Shown here: piece after piece, positions 1-7,885 of the stretch
Layout: each line of letters starts with the position of its first letter
How positions within the stretch are numbered: position 1 is the first letter of the stretch
From: CAVSCD01 sp963726335
Lineage (GTDB): Bacteria; Acidobacteriota; Aminicenantia; Aminicenantales; UBA8522
Reading direction: 5' to 3'
Assembly (NCBI GenBank): GCA_963726335.1
Contig: CAVSCD010000010.1
Coordinates: 558,001 to 622,000 of the forward strand
DNA: 64,000 nucleotides
Notes under the pieces: generated by a model
Databases searched by the model: none
Told to the model about the DNA's origin: nothing
The model's input: only the letters and a program-made list of their open reading frames with translations
Program-made: the position numbers and the translations under genes

Positions 1-482
1 TCCAATAAGAGCAGCTCCGGATCATGGATCAGAGCCAGCGCGGTGAACAGGCGCTGCTTTTGCCCTCCTGAGAGGTGCTGGAACCGGGTGTCCCGCAGGG
101 GTTCGAGGCCCAGCTGTTCCATGAGGATATCCGGATCGAGCGTCCGTGCATAAAAAGACCTGTAGAGATCCAAGGCCTCCCGGACCTTGATCTGCTGGGC
201 GATCGCAGACTCCTGAAGCTGAACCCCGATGCGGGCGTGCAGTTTGCGTCGGCTCTGCCAAGGGTCAAGCCCCAGCACCCGGATGGTGCCCCCATCGGGA
301 TGCCGCAATCCCTCCAAACATTCGATGGCGGTCGTCTTTCCCGCCCCATTAGGGCCGACAAGGCCGAAGATCTCACCTCGAAACACGGAAAAAGAGATTC
401 CCTTAACGGCGGCGTAAGAGCCATAGCGTTTCTGAAATCCGGTGACCTGAATGACCGCGGTGGCACCGGTATCTGAGTCCAT
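1..482 (-). CDS. ABC transporter ATP-binding protein (3' end outside window)
   Basis: This is the first 160 residues of an ABC-transporter ATPase; the gene runs off the left edge. Visible motifs in order are Walker A GPNGAGKTTAIE, a Q-loop (GVQLQES) and the signature LSGGQKQRL. The sequence ends within the Walker B strand (PELLLL followed by a partial D codon). The short Q-loop and the spacing resemble ATPases that work with ABC-2 type permeases (multidrug or antibiotic export), so it probably energises a separate membrane subunit encoded beyond the edge. The start is the ATG at 482. No Shine-Dalgarno sequence precedes it, and a promoter places the likely transcript start at or next to the ATG, so the mRNA may be leaderless. 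Confidence 0.9.
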   Translation of the reverse strand, partial: MDSDTGATAVIQVTGFQKRYGSYAAVKGISFSVFRGEIFGLVGPNGAGKTTAIECLEGLRHPDGGTIRVLGLDPWQSRRKLHARIGVQLQESAIAQQIKVREALDLYRSFYARTLDPDILMEQLGLEPLRDTRFQHLSGGQKQRLFTALALIHDPELLLL

Positions 483-489
483 TGATTTT

Positions 490-519
490 ATCTTAATGGA
501 ACTTCCCTTGACAAATCAA
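490..519 (-). promoter_or_regulatory. Sigma-70-like promoter of the ABC ATPase gene
   Basis: On the minus strand TTGATT (519-514) and TAAGAT (495-490) are separated by 18 bp. The -10 ends 7 nt before the ATG at 482, so transcription would start at or within 1-2 nt of the start codon. Found by eye only. Confidence 0.45.
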
Positions 520-664
520 CACGGGCTGAGCACCATGATCCCATGATACTCGCGCCGCTCGCCTTATCTGGATGTTGATTCTTAAGAAGAGTTGTGCGTT
601 GGACAAAGAAACGGCCCCCCTTATCAGGGGGATAACAACACCGGCCAAGCCGCAAACTTTGAAA

Positions 665-1168
665 ATGATCACCGGCCTCCTCCTGTGCCTGTGTTTCTTT
701 TGCTGCGGCGGCACGTTTCCCCGGCTCAGCAGCCTCATGTCCTTCGAGATGGAGGACCAGTTCCGGAATTCGCACTCTCACGCGGATTTCAAGGGCCGTG
801 TGCTCGTCGTCATCGGGAGCGATCGTGAAGGGGCGTCTGAGGCGGAGAATTGGGGGAAAGCCCTAGCACAGTCCCTGAAGCCGGAAAGGGACTCCGGCAG
901 ATTGAACCTGATCGGCCTTTCAAACCTAAGGGGCGTCCCTTTTTTCCTCAAGGATTACGTCCGGGGCAAGTTCTCCCAAAACGCAGGCGACTGGGCTCTG
1001 ATGGACTGGAATGGGCTGTTCGCCGACAGCTACGGTTTTATTGCCGGAAAGGCCAACGTCCTGGTCTTCGACAAAGAAGGCGTATTGGCCTATCAGGCCG
1101 ACTTCAGCGAATGCCGTCCCGACCAGGTGCTGTCTTTGACAGCCATCATCCGCAGCCAGTTGGACTGA
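665..1168 (+). CDS. YtfJ-like thioredoxin-fold exported protein
   Basis: The protein has 167 residues from the chosen start. It opens with a short hydrophobic, cysteine-rich signal (MITGLLLCLCFFCCGG) that could be a lipoprotein or Sec signal. I chose the ATG at 665 because the signal begins there; an upstream ATG at 572 in the same frame would add 31 hydrophilic residues. Neither start has a clear ribosome-binding site. The rest (KGRVLVVIGSDREG, a central GVPFFLKDYVRGKF and NVLVFDKEGVLAYQADF) matches the layout of YtfJ/redoxin-like thioredoxin folds, with a late VFDKEG beta-hairpin. No CxxC redox motif is visible, so a thiol-disulfide role is not supported. It is convergent with the DUF6515 gene. 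Confidence 0.55.
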   Translation: MITGLLLCLCFFCCGGTFPRLSSLMSFEMEDQFRNSHSHADFKGRVLVVIGSDREGASEAENWGKALAQSLKPERDSGRLNLIGLSNLRGVPFFLKDYVRGKFSQNAGDWALMDWNGLFADSYGFIAGKANVLVFDKEGVLAYQADFSECRPDQVLSLTAIIRSQLD

Positions 1169-1274
1169 CCTCCCCCCGTCCTGGAGACATGTCAGGCCCT
1201 CCCGGGCCATGTGACGCTCTGTATCCACGACATCGTCCGGTCGAACTTGAGCGGTTTTCCTTAATTTTCCAGCG

Positions 1275-2117
1275 CTATTTTTCGCCTTCTTCGACTTGCA
1301 CGACTTCGTACATGTTCTTGCCGTTTTGCTGGATGGGCTGGTAGTACGTCTCCCCGACTTTGACGTACGTGACATCGCCGATCTTGACTTCTTCTCCGCC
1401 TTCCGGCAGCTTTTCGACGACGGTCCCGGCCGTCGGCGCGACAACGGTGTAGCCGCCGCCGGATTTCTCGTAATAGGTGCCGCCGTAGTAATAGTTGTTC
1501 GTGGTCTCGTTGATAACGACGGTTTCCGAGCCCGCCGGCAGGGTTGTGATCGTTGCCCCGACCGGCGCCGATACCACCGTGTAGCCGCCGCTGGTGGCCG
1601 TGTAGTAGACACCCTGGTCATAGTGGTATTGCTGATTCGAGACGCTGATGACGATGGCGGTCGTGGCGAGCGCGGCCACGAAGAATCCCCAAGGATGCCA
1701 GGCGGGCCCCCAGCGGAAGGGCCGGAAAGGGTGATAAAAGTACGGGGCGTGGCAGTAGTACCTTCTTCCGCCGTATACGTGCGGCGGTCTGGCGTACGGC
1801 CGCCGACCGGGGCGCACCACGGTATTGCGCCTGATGTTGATGTCCCTGTCGATGTTGATATTGACGTTCCTGCTATTGTCGATGTTGACGTTGTTCCGGG
1901 CGTTCGTGGTTCTGCCCGCCGGCGCCGCCTGAGGAGCCGGACGGCTCGTCGATCTTTGGGCACCTCCGTTGATCGATCCTTGGGTGCCGGAGGCCGGCTT
2001 CGGCTGCTTGACCGTGCGGTGCGGCATTCTCTGCGCTCCCGCCGAGGGCGGCAGCACCAAGGCGGCCGCGAGAAAGGCCGTCAGGACAAACTTGGTTTTT
2101 TGCATTTGACTCTTCAT
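1275..2117 (-). CDS. DUF6515-type secreted Tyr/Gly-rich protein
   Basis: The protein has 280 residues, with a Sec signal peptide (MKSQMQKTKFVLTAFLAAA... cut near SAGAQ). A low-complexity Asn/Asp/Arg region (NVNIDNSRNVNINIDRDINI) and a short membrane-like segment (WGFFVAALATTAIVISVS) follow. The C-terminal half repeats a beta unit: GGYTVVSAPVGATITTLPAG, then GGGYTVVAPTAGTVVEKLPEG, each followed by a tyrosine-rich strand such as YYYGGTYYE. This is the DUF6515 arrangement; its function is unknown and the protein is probably envelope-associated. The start is the second ATG (2117), which has AAGGAG at ideal spacing; an ATG two codons upstream is too close to it. A DUF2092 gene follows just upstream on the same strand, 25 bp away, so the two are probably co-transcribed. 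Confidence 0.7.
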   Translation of the reverse strand: MKSQMQKTKFVLTAFLAAALVLPPSAGAQRMPHRTVKQPKPASGTQGSINGGAQRSTSRPAPQAAPAGRTTNARNNVNIDNSRNVNINIDRDINIRRNTVVRPGRRPYARPPHVYGGRRYYCHAPYFYHPFRPFRWGPAWHPWGFFVAALATTAIVISVSNQQYHYDQGVYYTATSGGYTVVSAPVGATITTLPAGSETVVINETTNNYYYGGTYYEKSGGGYTVVAPTAGTVVEKLPEGGEEVKIGDVTYVKVGETYYQPIQQNGKNMYEVVQVEEGEK

Positions 2118-2142
2118 GCTCATGGCTCCTTGTCGCAAAGCG

Positions 2143-2886
2143 CTACTGGCTCGTCTTGGGGACCAGCCTGATCGGCGCCGCCGCCGCCGGCGGCACGAAA
2201 TCGAAGATCGCGGAGGGCAATATCGGATTGATCTGCCAGTTGGAGAAGGCGGCCTCGTAACGCGGCGCGTTCGTCTGATCATGGTCCACGATGGAATACT
2301 TCACGGGCAGATTGAGAGAATCGTTCGCGATCCACAGTTGAACGCCCATGGTCTTGAACTTGGCCAGGATGTGGAAGCAGTCCCGCCCCTCGACGTTCTT
2401 CTTCCCCAGGAAGACGATCCGATCGCTGTTTTCGATGAGGTCGTCGGTGAACGTCGGATAAAAGAAATCGGCGGCGGGAAAGTCGATGCCATAGTCCCGG
2501 TTGATCGCGTCGATGGTCTCCAGGATCGTGGCCGGCGCCTTGATGGCGGCGAAGTTGTTTTCGTCATACGAATAGTAGGTGATGGTCGTCCCGTCGTACC
2601 AGAATCCTCTGTGATCGACGTCCGACTTCGAGTCGATGACCATCTTGTCAGGCCCCCGCATGTGCACCTCGTTCGCGATGAAATGCGTCACGAGGCCCAA
2701 GTCCGGATCATTAACGTCGCGCCGGACGCTCACGGTAAAGCTGCAGGACCCAAGTTCGCCGATCACGTCGCACATGTGGTCCAGGATCTGCAGGGCTGCA
2801 GGATCGTCTCCCGATCCCTGCGCTCGCGCATTCATCGACACCGCCAGCAGCAGGATGCCGACCAGAATTCTCTTCACGGCTATCAT
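2143..2886 (-). CDS. DUF2092 family exported protein
   Basis: The protein has 247 residues with a Sec signal peptide (MIAVKRILVGILLLAVSMNARAQ). The mature part resembles the DUF2092 / outer-membrane lipoprotein-sorting-like fold: LQILDHMCDVIGELGSCSF, a long series of beta strands including KMVIDSKSDVDHRGFWYDGT and TITYYSYDENNFAAI, and a late substrate-like region (WQINPILPSAIFDFVPPAAA). It probably binds a lipid or hydrophobic ligand in the periplasm; this is inferred from fold resemblance and no substrate is known. The start at 2886 has a perfect AGGAGG seven bases upstream. The gene lies directly ahead of the DUF6515 gene on the same strand, and such pairs are plausibly one envelope-related unit. 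Confidence 0.7.
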   Translation of the reverse strand: MIAVKRILVGILLLAVSMNARAQGSGDDPAALQILDHMCDVIGELGSCSFTVSVRRDVNDPDLGLVTHFIANEVHMRGPDKMVIDSKSDVDHRGFWYDGTTITYYSYDENNFAAIKAPATILETIDAINRDYGIDFPAADFFYPTFTDDLIENSDRIVFLGKKNVEGRDCFHILAKFKTMGVQLWIANDSLNLPVKYSIVDHDQTNAPRYEAAFSNWQINPILPSAIFDFVPPAAAAPIRLVPKTSQ

Positions 2887-3004
2887 ACTTATGCCTCCTA
2901 TTTTATGTCCACGAAGCCTCCCCCGGGGGAAGAGACCACGACGCAACGGATCACTGGAAGGCCACGGCCTACGTGCTTTGCCAGATTGGGGTCATCGCGT
3001 CACC

Positions 3005-3048
3005 TTTGTATTCTTTTCTCGGGAAGATAGTCAATAGGACCTTGGTCC
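3005..3048 (-). promoter_or_regulatory. Promoter of the DUF2092-DUF6515 pair with a palindrome beside the -35
   Basis: On the minus strand TTGACT (3034-3029) is followed after 17-18 bp by ATACAA/TACAAA (3011-3005). A perfect 12-bp palindrome, GGACCTTGGTCC (3037-3048), abuts the -35 and could be a repressor or activator site. It sits in the 344-bp gap 2887-3230 between divergent genes; I see nothing else in that gap. Confidence 0.4.
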
Positions 3049-3230
3049 AAGTAGCGGTAGTCGGGGGATATGTATTAGCAGAGACGAAAGGGCTTGTGGC
3101 GGTTTGGCGAAAGGCCTAAAATCGCATCAGACCCCCACACCCCGTCGGGATGCAGGCCGCCGGCGCCGGAGGTTCATCTGGCCGGGAAATTCGCTTCCGG
3201 TCCGTCGCCATCCTGAGGGGCGGGTCGAAA

Positions 3231-5060
3231 ATGCCGGACAGATTGCCGAGGTCCAGAATGTCGAGCCGTGTTTTCGGAATTGGGGCGATGTTTTTATGTT
3301 CCGTTCTGGCCTGGTCGCTTTTCCCCGTCTCAAGCGCGGTATCTCAGGAGATCCGCACCAGGCCGATTTTTGAACCGGGGGATCCGGGTTTTATTCGAAA
3401 CAGCGTTGCCGAAACGTGGGAGGAATTGCCGGCCGGACTGCACGTCTCGTTCGGGTCCGTCAACACGCGATACGCCCGGTCCGAGGTGCCCCTGCGGGAA
3501 CCCGTCCTGCGGTGGAGCGGGGCTGCCTGGCGTGGTGAGCGCATCAGCGCGCAATTCCTGCTTTGGAGCAATACCGGCGTTCGGCAGGTGCGCTGGGCCG
3601 TTTCCGACCTGAGGACTTCGGGAGACGCCGCGATCGCCTCGTCGGCCGTCCGCGCCCCGTTGGTCCGGTATGTCCTTGCGGATGACGAGAGGCAGTCGTG
3701 CGGTCCGCGACGTCCGGACATAGAGCCGACACTGCAGCCTGACCCGTTGGACTCAGCTCTGCAGCCGTTCGATCTGCCGGCCAGGACGACGCGTCCGGTA
3801 TGGGCGCAGATCGACGTCCCGAACGAGGCGGCCGCGGGGACGTATAGCGGCACGATCAGCATCGAAGCGGAGGGGATTCGCCATCTCCTGTCCGTCACTT
3901 TGGAGGTGCTGAATCAAGTCCTTCCTCCGCCCGCCCGATGGACGTTTCACCTCGATCTCTGGCAGTCCCCCCTGGCGGCGGCGCGGTATCACGACCTCGT
4001 TCCCTATTCCCGGGAGCATCTTCTTGTTCTGGAACCGCTCCTGCGCATGCTGGCGGAGGCCGGCCAGAAATGCATCACCGCCTTCCTCATTCATGAGCCG
4101 TGGGGGCATCAAACCTATCATGACGTCGAGTCGATGGTCGAATGGAACAGAAAGCAGGACGGCTCCTGGGGCTACGATTACGCGAAGTTCGACGCCTGGG
4201 TCGATTTCTGCATCCGCTGCGGGATCACCGGACAAATCAACTGCTACTCCATGATCCCGTGGAGCGACAGTTTCCGGTATTTCGATGAGCAGAGCGGCAA
4301 TTACCGGTACGTTCGCGCCGAAGCCGGATCGGACGAATACAAGGCGCACTGGGAGCCCTTTCTGAAGGATTTTGTCCGGCATCTCCGGCAGAAGGGATGG
4401 CTGGAAAGAACCTGCGTCGCCATGGATGAACGGGAGCTTGAAGCGATGCGGCGGATGATCGAGTTTCTGAAAAGCGCGGCGCCGGAGCTCAGGGTCGCCT
4501 TGGCCGGGAGCTATTATGAAAGCCTCCAGCCCGATATCCATGACTATTGCCTTTATATCGACCAGACGGCCGATCAGCGGGTGATCGGCGATCGCGTCCG
4601 GCGGGGGCAGCCGACGACGTTCTATGTCTGCTGCATCCCGCCGCGTCCCAACGTTCATACTTTTTCACCGCCCGCGGAAGCCCAATGGATGGGCTGGCAT
4701 GCCGCGGCGACGGGGTATAACGGATTCCTGTTCTGGGCTTATAACGCCTGGACGGAGGATCCGCTGTACGATACTCGATTTGTCACCTGGCCCGCCGGCG
4801 ATTGCTTTCTGGTTTATCCCGGCGCCCGAAGCTCCATCCGTTTTGAGCGGCTGCGCGACGGGATCGAGGACTTTGAAAAAATCCGGATCCTCCGGGACCT
4901 GGCCTCGGGCGACAGTACCAAGGCCGGACTCCTTGCCGAACTCGATTCCGTTCTTTCACAATGCACTTATGAACGCGGAAAAAACGGAGGACTGGAGCCG
5001 CTGATGAAACAGGCGGATGACGCGTTGATTGATGTTTCCCGAAAGATGGCCCGGGATTGA
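3231..5060 (+). CDS. DUF4091 glycoside-hydrolase-like secreted protein
   Basis: The protein has 609 residues: an N-terminal signal segment (VFGIGAMFLCSVLAWSLFPVSS), a beta-sandwich of about 200 residues (WRGERISAQFLLWSNTGVRQ... ending VTLEVLNQVLPPPARWTF), and a catalytic-type TIM barrel. The C-terminal DUF4091 domain includes GYNGFLFWAYNAWTEDPLYD, WPAGDCFLVYPG and RFERLRDGIEDFEK. Barrel acidic positions occur in CVAMDERELEAMRRM. DUF4091 proteins are glycoside-hydrolase-like and act on exported polysaccharides; the substrate cannot be told here. The start at 3231 follows GAGGGGCGGG, and upstream in-frame codons look non-coding. It is divergent from the DUF2092 gene. Confidence 0.75.
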   Translation: MPDRLPRSRMSSRVFGIGAMFLCSVLAWSLFPVSSAVSQEIRTRPIFEPGDPGFIRNSVAETWEELPAGLHVSFGSVNTRYARSEVPLREPVLRWSGAAWRGERISAQFLLWSNTGVRQVRWAVSDLRTSGDAAIASSAVRAPLVRYVLADDERQSCGPRRPDIEPTLQPDPLDSALQPFDLPARTTRPVWAQIDVPNEAAAGTYSGTISIEAEGIRHLLSVTLEVLNQVLPPPARWTFHLDLWQSPLAAARYHDLVPYSREHLLVLEPLLRMLAEAGQKCITAFLIHEPWGHQTYHDVESMVEWNRKQDGSWGYDYAKFDAWVDFCIRCGITGQINCYSMIPWSDSFRYFDEQSGNYRYVRAEAGSDEYKAHWEPFLKDFVRHLRQKGWLERTCVAMDERELEAMRRMIEFLKSAAPELRVALAGSYYESLQPDIHDYCLYIDQTADQRVIGDRVRRGQPTTFYVCCIPPRPNVHTFSPPAEAQWMGWHAAATGYNGFLFWAYNAWTEDPLYDTRFVTWPAGDCFLVYPGARSSIRFERLRDGIEDFEKIRILRDLASGDSTKAGLLAELDSVLSQCTYERGKNGGLEPLMKQADDALIDVSRKMARD

Positions 5061-5167
5061 CGGGCGGTTTGACAGAACCCGGGAGCTCGCGGGCAAAAAC
5101 TCCAACCAGCCCCGCGTCGTCGATCCGGGTGATCCTATGGCGCGACCCCTCCCCCCCCGCCAACTGC

Positions 5168-5196
5168 TGCCGCAATAAGCCGGCTTATCGGCGGCA
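5168..5196. other. Imperfect inverted repeat in a 323-bp gene-free stretch
   Basis: Between the convergent genes ending at 5060 and 5384 there is no supported gene. A 14-bp perfect palindrome, ATAAGCCGGCTTAT (5175-5188), lies inside a longer imperfect hairpin (TGCCGC ... GCGGCA, 5168-5196). It could end transcription of either flanking gene, but no T-run follows on either strand. Confidence 0.35.
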
Positions 5197-5383
5197 ATAT
5201 CGGAGCGTTTCTCGAGGCCATCGACGGACCTCCGGAGATCCTTGACGAGCCCTGCTGGTTGGCAGAAGCTTGGCTCTCTTAGGCGGGCGAGGCAACCGGC
5301 GGTTCCCCAACCTTTGCCACAATAAGCCCATCCATAGCAAAGCCTGCCTTAATTATAGGAAAGGGGGCCACGAAAGGATCCGG

Positions 5384-6595
5384 TTACGCAAACATCTCCT
5401 GCGCGAGTGTCAGGCGCTCCCGGACTCTTACGCCGTTCGGACAGCGGACGGAGCAGGTTGGGCATTGATCGCACCTGACCGCGCGGACCCGGTCCGGCAG
5501 AGCCTGGAAATGCTCTCGCGCCATCGTGAATTGAGCGTATCCCTCCGCGTAGGTGAGGAAACGCAAGACGTCCGGAACAGGCACGCCCTTATCGCAGACG
5601 CCGCCGCACGAACCGCACATCCGGCAATAGGTGGGGCTGATGGCGGCCAGCTGCTCCTTGAGGAGGTCTTCGTCCTTCTCGGTGAACGGTTCGGCCATGG
5701 CGCGCAGGTTCTGATCGAGCTGTTCGTGATTCGTCATGCAGACGATGGCCGCGTCCACGGATTCGTTCTGGAGCGCCCATTTGATGGCCGCCACGGGCAC
5801 TCCCTCTCGGGCCAGCTGCTGAGTCAGCAGCTGAGGATCCGCGCCGTACAGCCTGTCTCCCCGCCCGACCCGGCTGACGCCCCCCGACATCGTTTTCATG
5901 ACGATGATGCCCAGGCCCGACTGGCGCGCGTTCCGGATGATGTCCGTCATATCGGTTTTGGGCGCTTTTGTATCGGTATTGCGGTCGCTGGCCACGGATC
6001 TCATGGAGAAATTGTAGGTTGTCAGCGCCACGTCCGTCTGCCCCAGCTCGGCGAGATAGGGCAGCATGCGGTCCATGTTAAAATGCGTGCTGACGCCCGA
6101 GAAACGGATCTTCCCGTCTTTCTTCGCCGCACGCTGGGCTTCGAGCAGCTCGTCGGTCACCTCGGAGGGCTCGTTTTTCACGTGCAGGTACCAGATATCG
6201 AGGTAATCGGTGCCCAATTCACGAAGGCTCGTCTCGAGATCGGCCAAGGCCTGCGCTCGCGTCTTCGCTCCGCTCTTGCTCGAGATGATGACCTGCTTCC
6301 GCTTTTCCTTCAATGCCAGCCCGACCAGCCGTTCGTTATGGCCGTTCTGGTAAGCGCGGGCCGTATCGAAATGGTTGATGCCCAGGTCGGCCGCCCGGGC
6401 GATCACCGACGGCTCGGAGTTCGTCATGCAGCCGAAAGATAGGGTGGTCAGCTTCAGGCCGGTTTTCCCCAGTGTCCGGTATGCCAGCTTGGGCGCCGGG
6501 GCGGCTTGGGGCGCCGGGACCCGCCTGGAAATGACGGCTGCCGGAAAAACCAGGCCGGCGGCCAGAAAATCGCGGCGTGAAAAAGCATTTCCCAT
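5384..6595 (-). CDS. Tat-exported aldo/keto reductase with C-terminal ferredoxin-type domain
   Basis: The protein has 403 residues. It begins with a twin-arginine signal (FSRRDFLAAGL). The aldo/keto reductase barrel follows (LGKTGLKLTTLSFGCM; DTARAYQNGHNE with the catalytic Asp and Tyr; VIISSKSG with the Lys; DIWYLHVKN with the His position). After the barrel are two complete CxxCxxCxxxC motifs: CRMCGSCGGVC and CDQCPTCSVRC. Each can hold a [4Fe-4S] cluster, so this is an iron-sulfur AKR that would be exported folded. Its natural substrate is unknown; such proteins are common in Acidobacteriota and Planctomycetes. Sixteen bases separate it from the peptidase gene, so they may share a transcript. 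Confidence 0.85.
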   Translation of the reverse strand: MGNAFSRRDFLAAGLVFPAAVISRRVPAPQAAPAPKLAYRTLGKTGLKLTTLSFGCMTNSEPSVIARAADLGINHFDTARAYQNGHNERLVGLALKEKRKQVIISSKSGAKTRAQALADLETSLRELGTDYLDIWYLHVKNEPSEVTDELLEAQRAAKKDGKIRFSGVSTHFNMDRMLPYLAELGQTDVALTTYNFSMRSVASDRNTDTKAPKTDMTDIIRNARQSGLGIIVMKTMSGGVSRVGRGDRLYGADPQLLTQQLAREGVPVAAIKWALQNESVDAAIVCMTNHEQLDQNLRAMAEPFTEKDEDLLKEQLAAISPTYCRMCGSCGGVCDKGVPVPDVLRFLTYAEGYAQFTMAREHFQALPDRVRAVRCDQCPTCSVRCPNGVRVRERLTLAQEMFA

Positions 6596-6610
6596 GATCG
6601 AATCTCCTGA

Positions 6611-7885
6611 TCAGTTCTTGGGCCGGAGGATGTCCGACGACAACATCGGGAATCGCTTGATCGCCTCCTCGAGGATCAGGAATGTGGTCTCCACGGCGTT
6701 CATCGGCACGGTGGCGGGAATGTCCGCGGGGGTGTGCTGAACCGCGTGAGTGATCGCGCTCTGCCCGACTGCGTAAACAAAGGCGGCCTGGCCTCCCGAC
6801 GGCTTAAACGGACCGGCATCCATCACCCAGCCGTCACCGTCGATCAGCTCGATGCCCGGCACCACGTCGTTGTTTCGCCATTTGATTCCCGGGTAAGGAT
6901 TCCGAATATTCAGATCCTTGTGCACGCCGGCAAAAAGCTCCTTGATCTCGGGAGACTGACTGCTGACGCCGAAATCAGCGCCGTAAGTGAGCGAGTCCAT
7001 GTTCAGAATCCACTTGATGTTTCGTATATTTCCCGCTTTTTCGCGGACCTCGGCGTAGTGGGCGGCGCCCAGATAGCCGCCGTGCTCTTCGCTTCCCGTC
7101 GCGACAAAGGTCAGCGTTAGCTCCGGCTGTACACCGGAGAGGGCGTGAGCCAGCATGATCATCACCACCACCGTCGCGGCGTTGTCATTGGCTCCGGGTG
7201 CATTATAGACGGTATCGGCATGAGCCAGCAGCAGAATTTCATCTTGGGTCTTTCCCGGAATCGTGCCCACGGCGTTCCAGTCACGGGCATTTGGCATTCG
7301 CCGGGTCTGGACGCTGGCCCGGACCAGAGTCCCGGCCGCCGCCGCCGCTTCCATGATCGGAAGGTCGTGATCTCCGAAGCTGAAGGTGGGCTGTTCCCTG
7401 GGCTGGTAACCCGAGGCGCGCGCTTTGGAGGTCGAGCGGTGAAGGGTGGCGACTTGTTGTCCTTTCGAGTCGACCAACGAAAAAACGCGCTCTCCCATCT
7501 TCTTCAACGTCCCTTGGACGCCTTCGGGAGGAGTACTGGGGCTGAGGTTTCCGCAAAAGGTTTCGATCCGAGTCTCCCCGACCGTCAGCTCGGCCGGTTT
7601 GACGACCTCCCAGCCCTCAATACGGTATTCGTCGAGAAAGGCGCCGGGGATGGAACGGCGCATTTCCGCCAGTATCATGCGGATACGCTGCTCATAGGCG
7701 GGCGAGCCCGCGGGAGCGGGACCCGTGGCGCACAAACGGTTCAACAATTCATCGGCATACTTGAAGCGTTTCTCGGGAGTGTCGACGAGTGAAGCACCGG
7801 AGGCTGCCCACAAGATGCGCGGGCTGAAAAACCGGAGGCTGGCCAGAGAGCTGCCTGCCAGTGACATGAACGCGCGTCTTTTCAT
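6611..7885 (-). CDS. M28 family zinc peptidase with Tat-like signal (own start inside the longer frame)
   Basis: The protein has 424 residues from the ATG at 7885, which has GGAGG at 4 bases. It therefore probably has its own translation start, although no stop separates it from the mutase frame. The N-terminus MKRRAFMSLAGSSLASL is a Tat-type signal. The M28 co-catalytic zinc site is visible in order: LLAHADTV (His, Asp), PGANDNA (bridging Asp), GSEEHGGYLGA (catalytic Glu and a zinc ligand), LNMDS (Asp) and a late His in ITHAVQHTPAD. M28 enzymes are aminopeptidases or carboxypeptidases, so a periplasmic peptide-trimming role is likely. A PA-domain-like insert precedes the zinc domain (VKPAELTVGETRIETFCGN). 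Confidence 0.8.
   Translation of the reverse strand: MKRRAFMSLAGSSLASLRFFSPRILWAASGASLVDTPEKRFKYADELLNRLCATGPAPAGSPAYEQRIRMILAEMRRSIPGAFLDEYRIEGWEVVKPAELTVGETRIETFCGNLSPSTPPEGVQGTLKKMGERVFSLVDSKGQQVATLHRSTSKARASGYQPREQPTFSFGDHDLPIMEAAAAAGTLVRASVQTRRMPNARDWNAVGTIPGKTQDEILLLAHADTVYNAPGANDNAATVVVMIMLAHALSGVQPELTLTFVATGSEEHGGYLGAAHYAEVREKAGNIRNIKWILNMDSLTYGADFGVSSQSPEIKELFAGVHKDLNIRNPYPGIKWRNNDVVPGIELIDGDGWVMDAGPFKPSGGQAAFVYAVGQSAITHAVQHTPADIPATVPMNAVETTFLILEEAIKRFPMLSSDILRPKN

Noticed and set aside
1195..1208. Hairpin GGCCC-TCCC-GGGCC between convergent genes as a terminator
   Set aside because: A 5-bp stem without a T-run; too weak to call.
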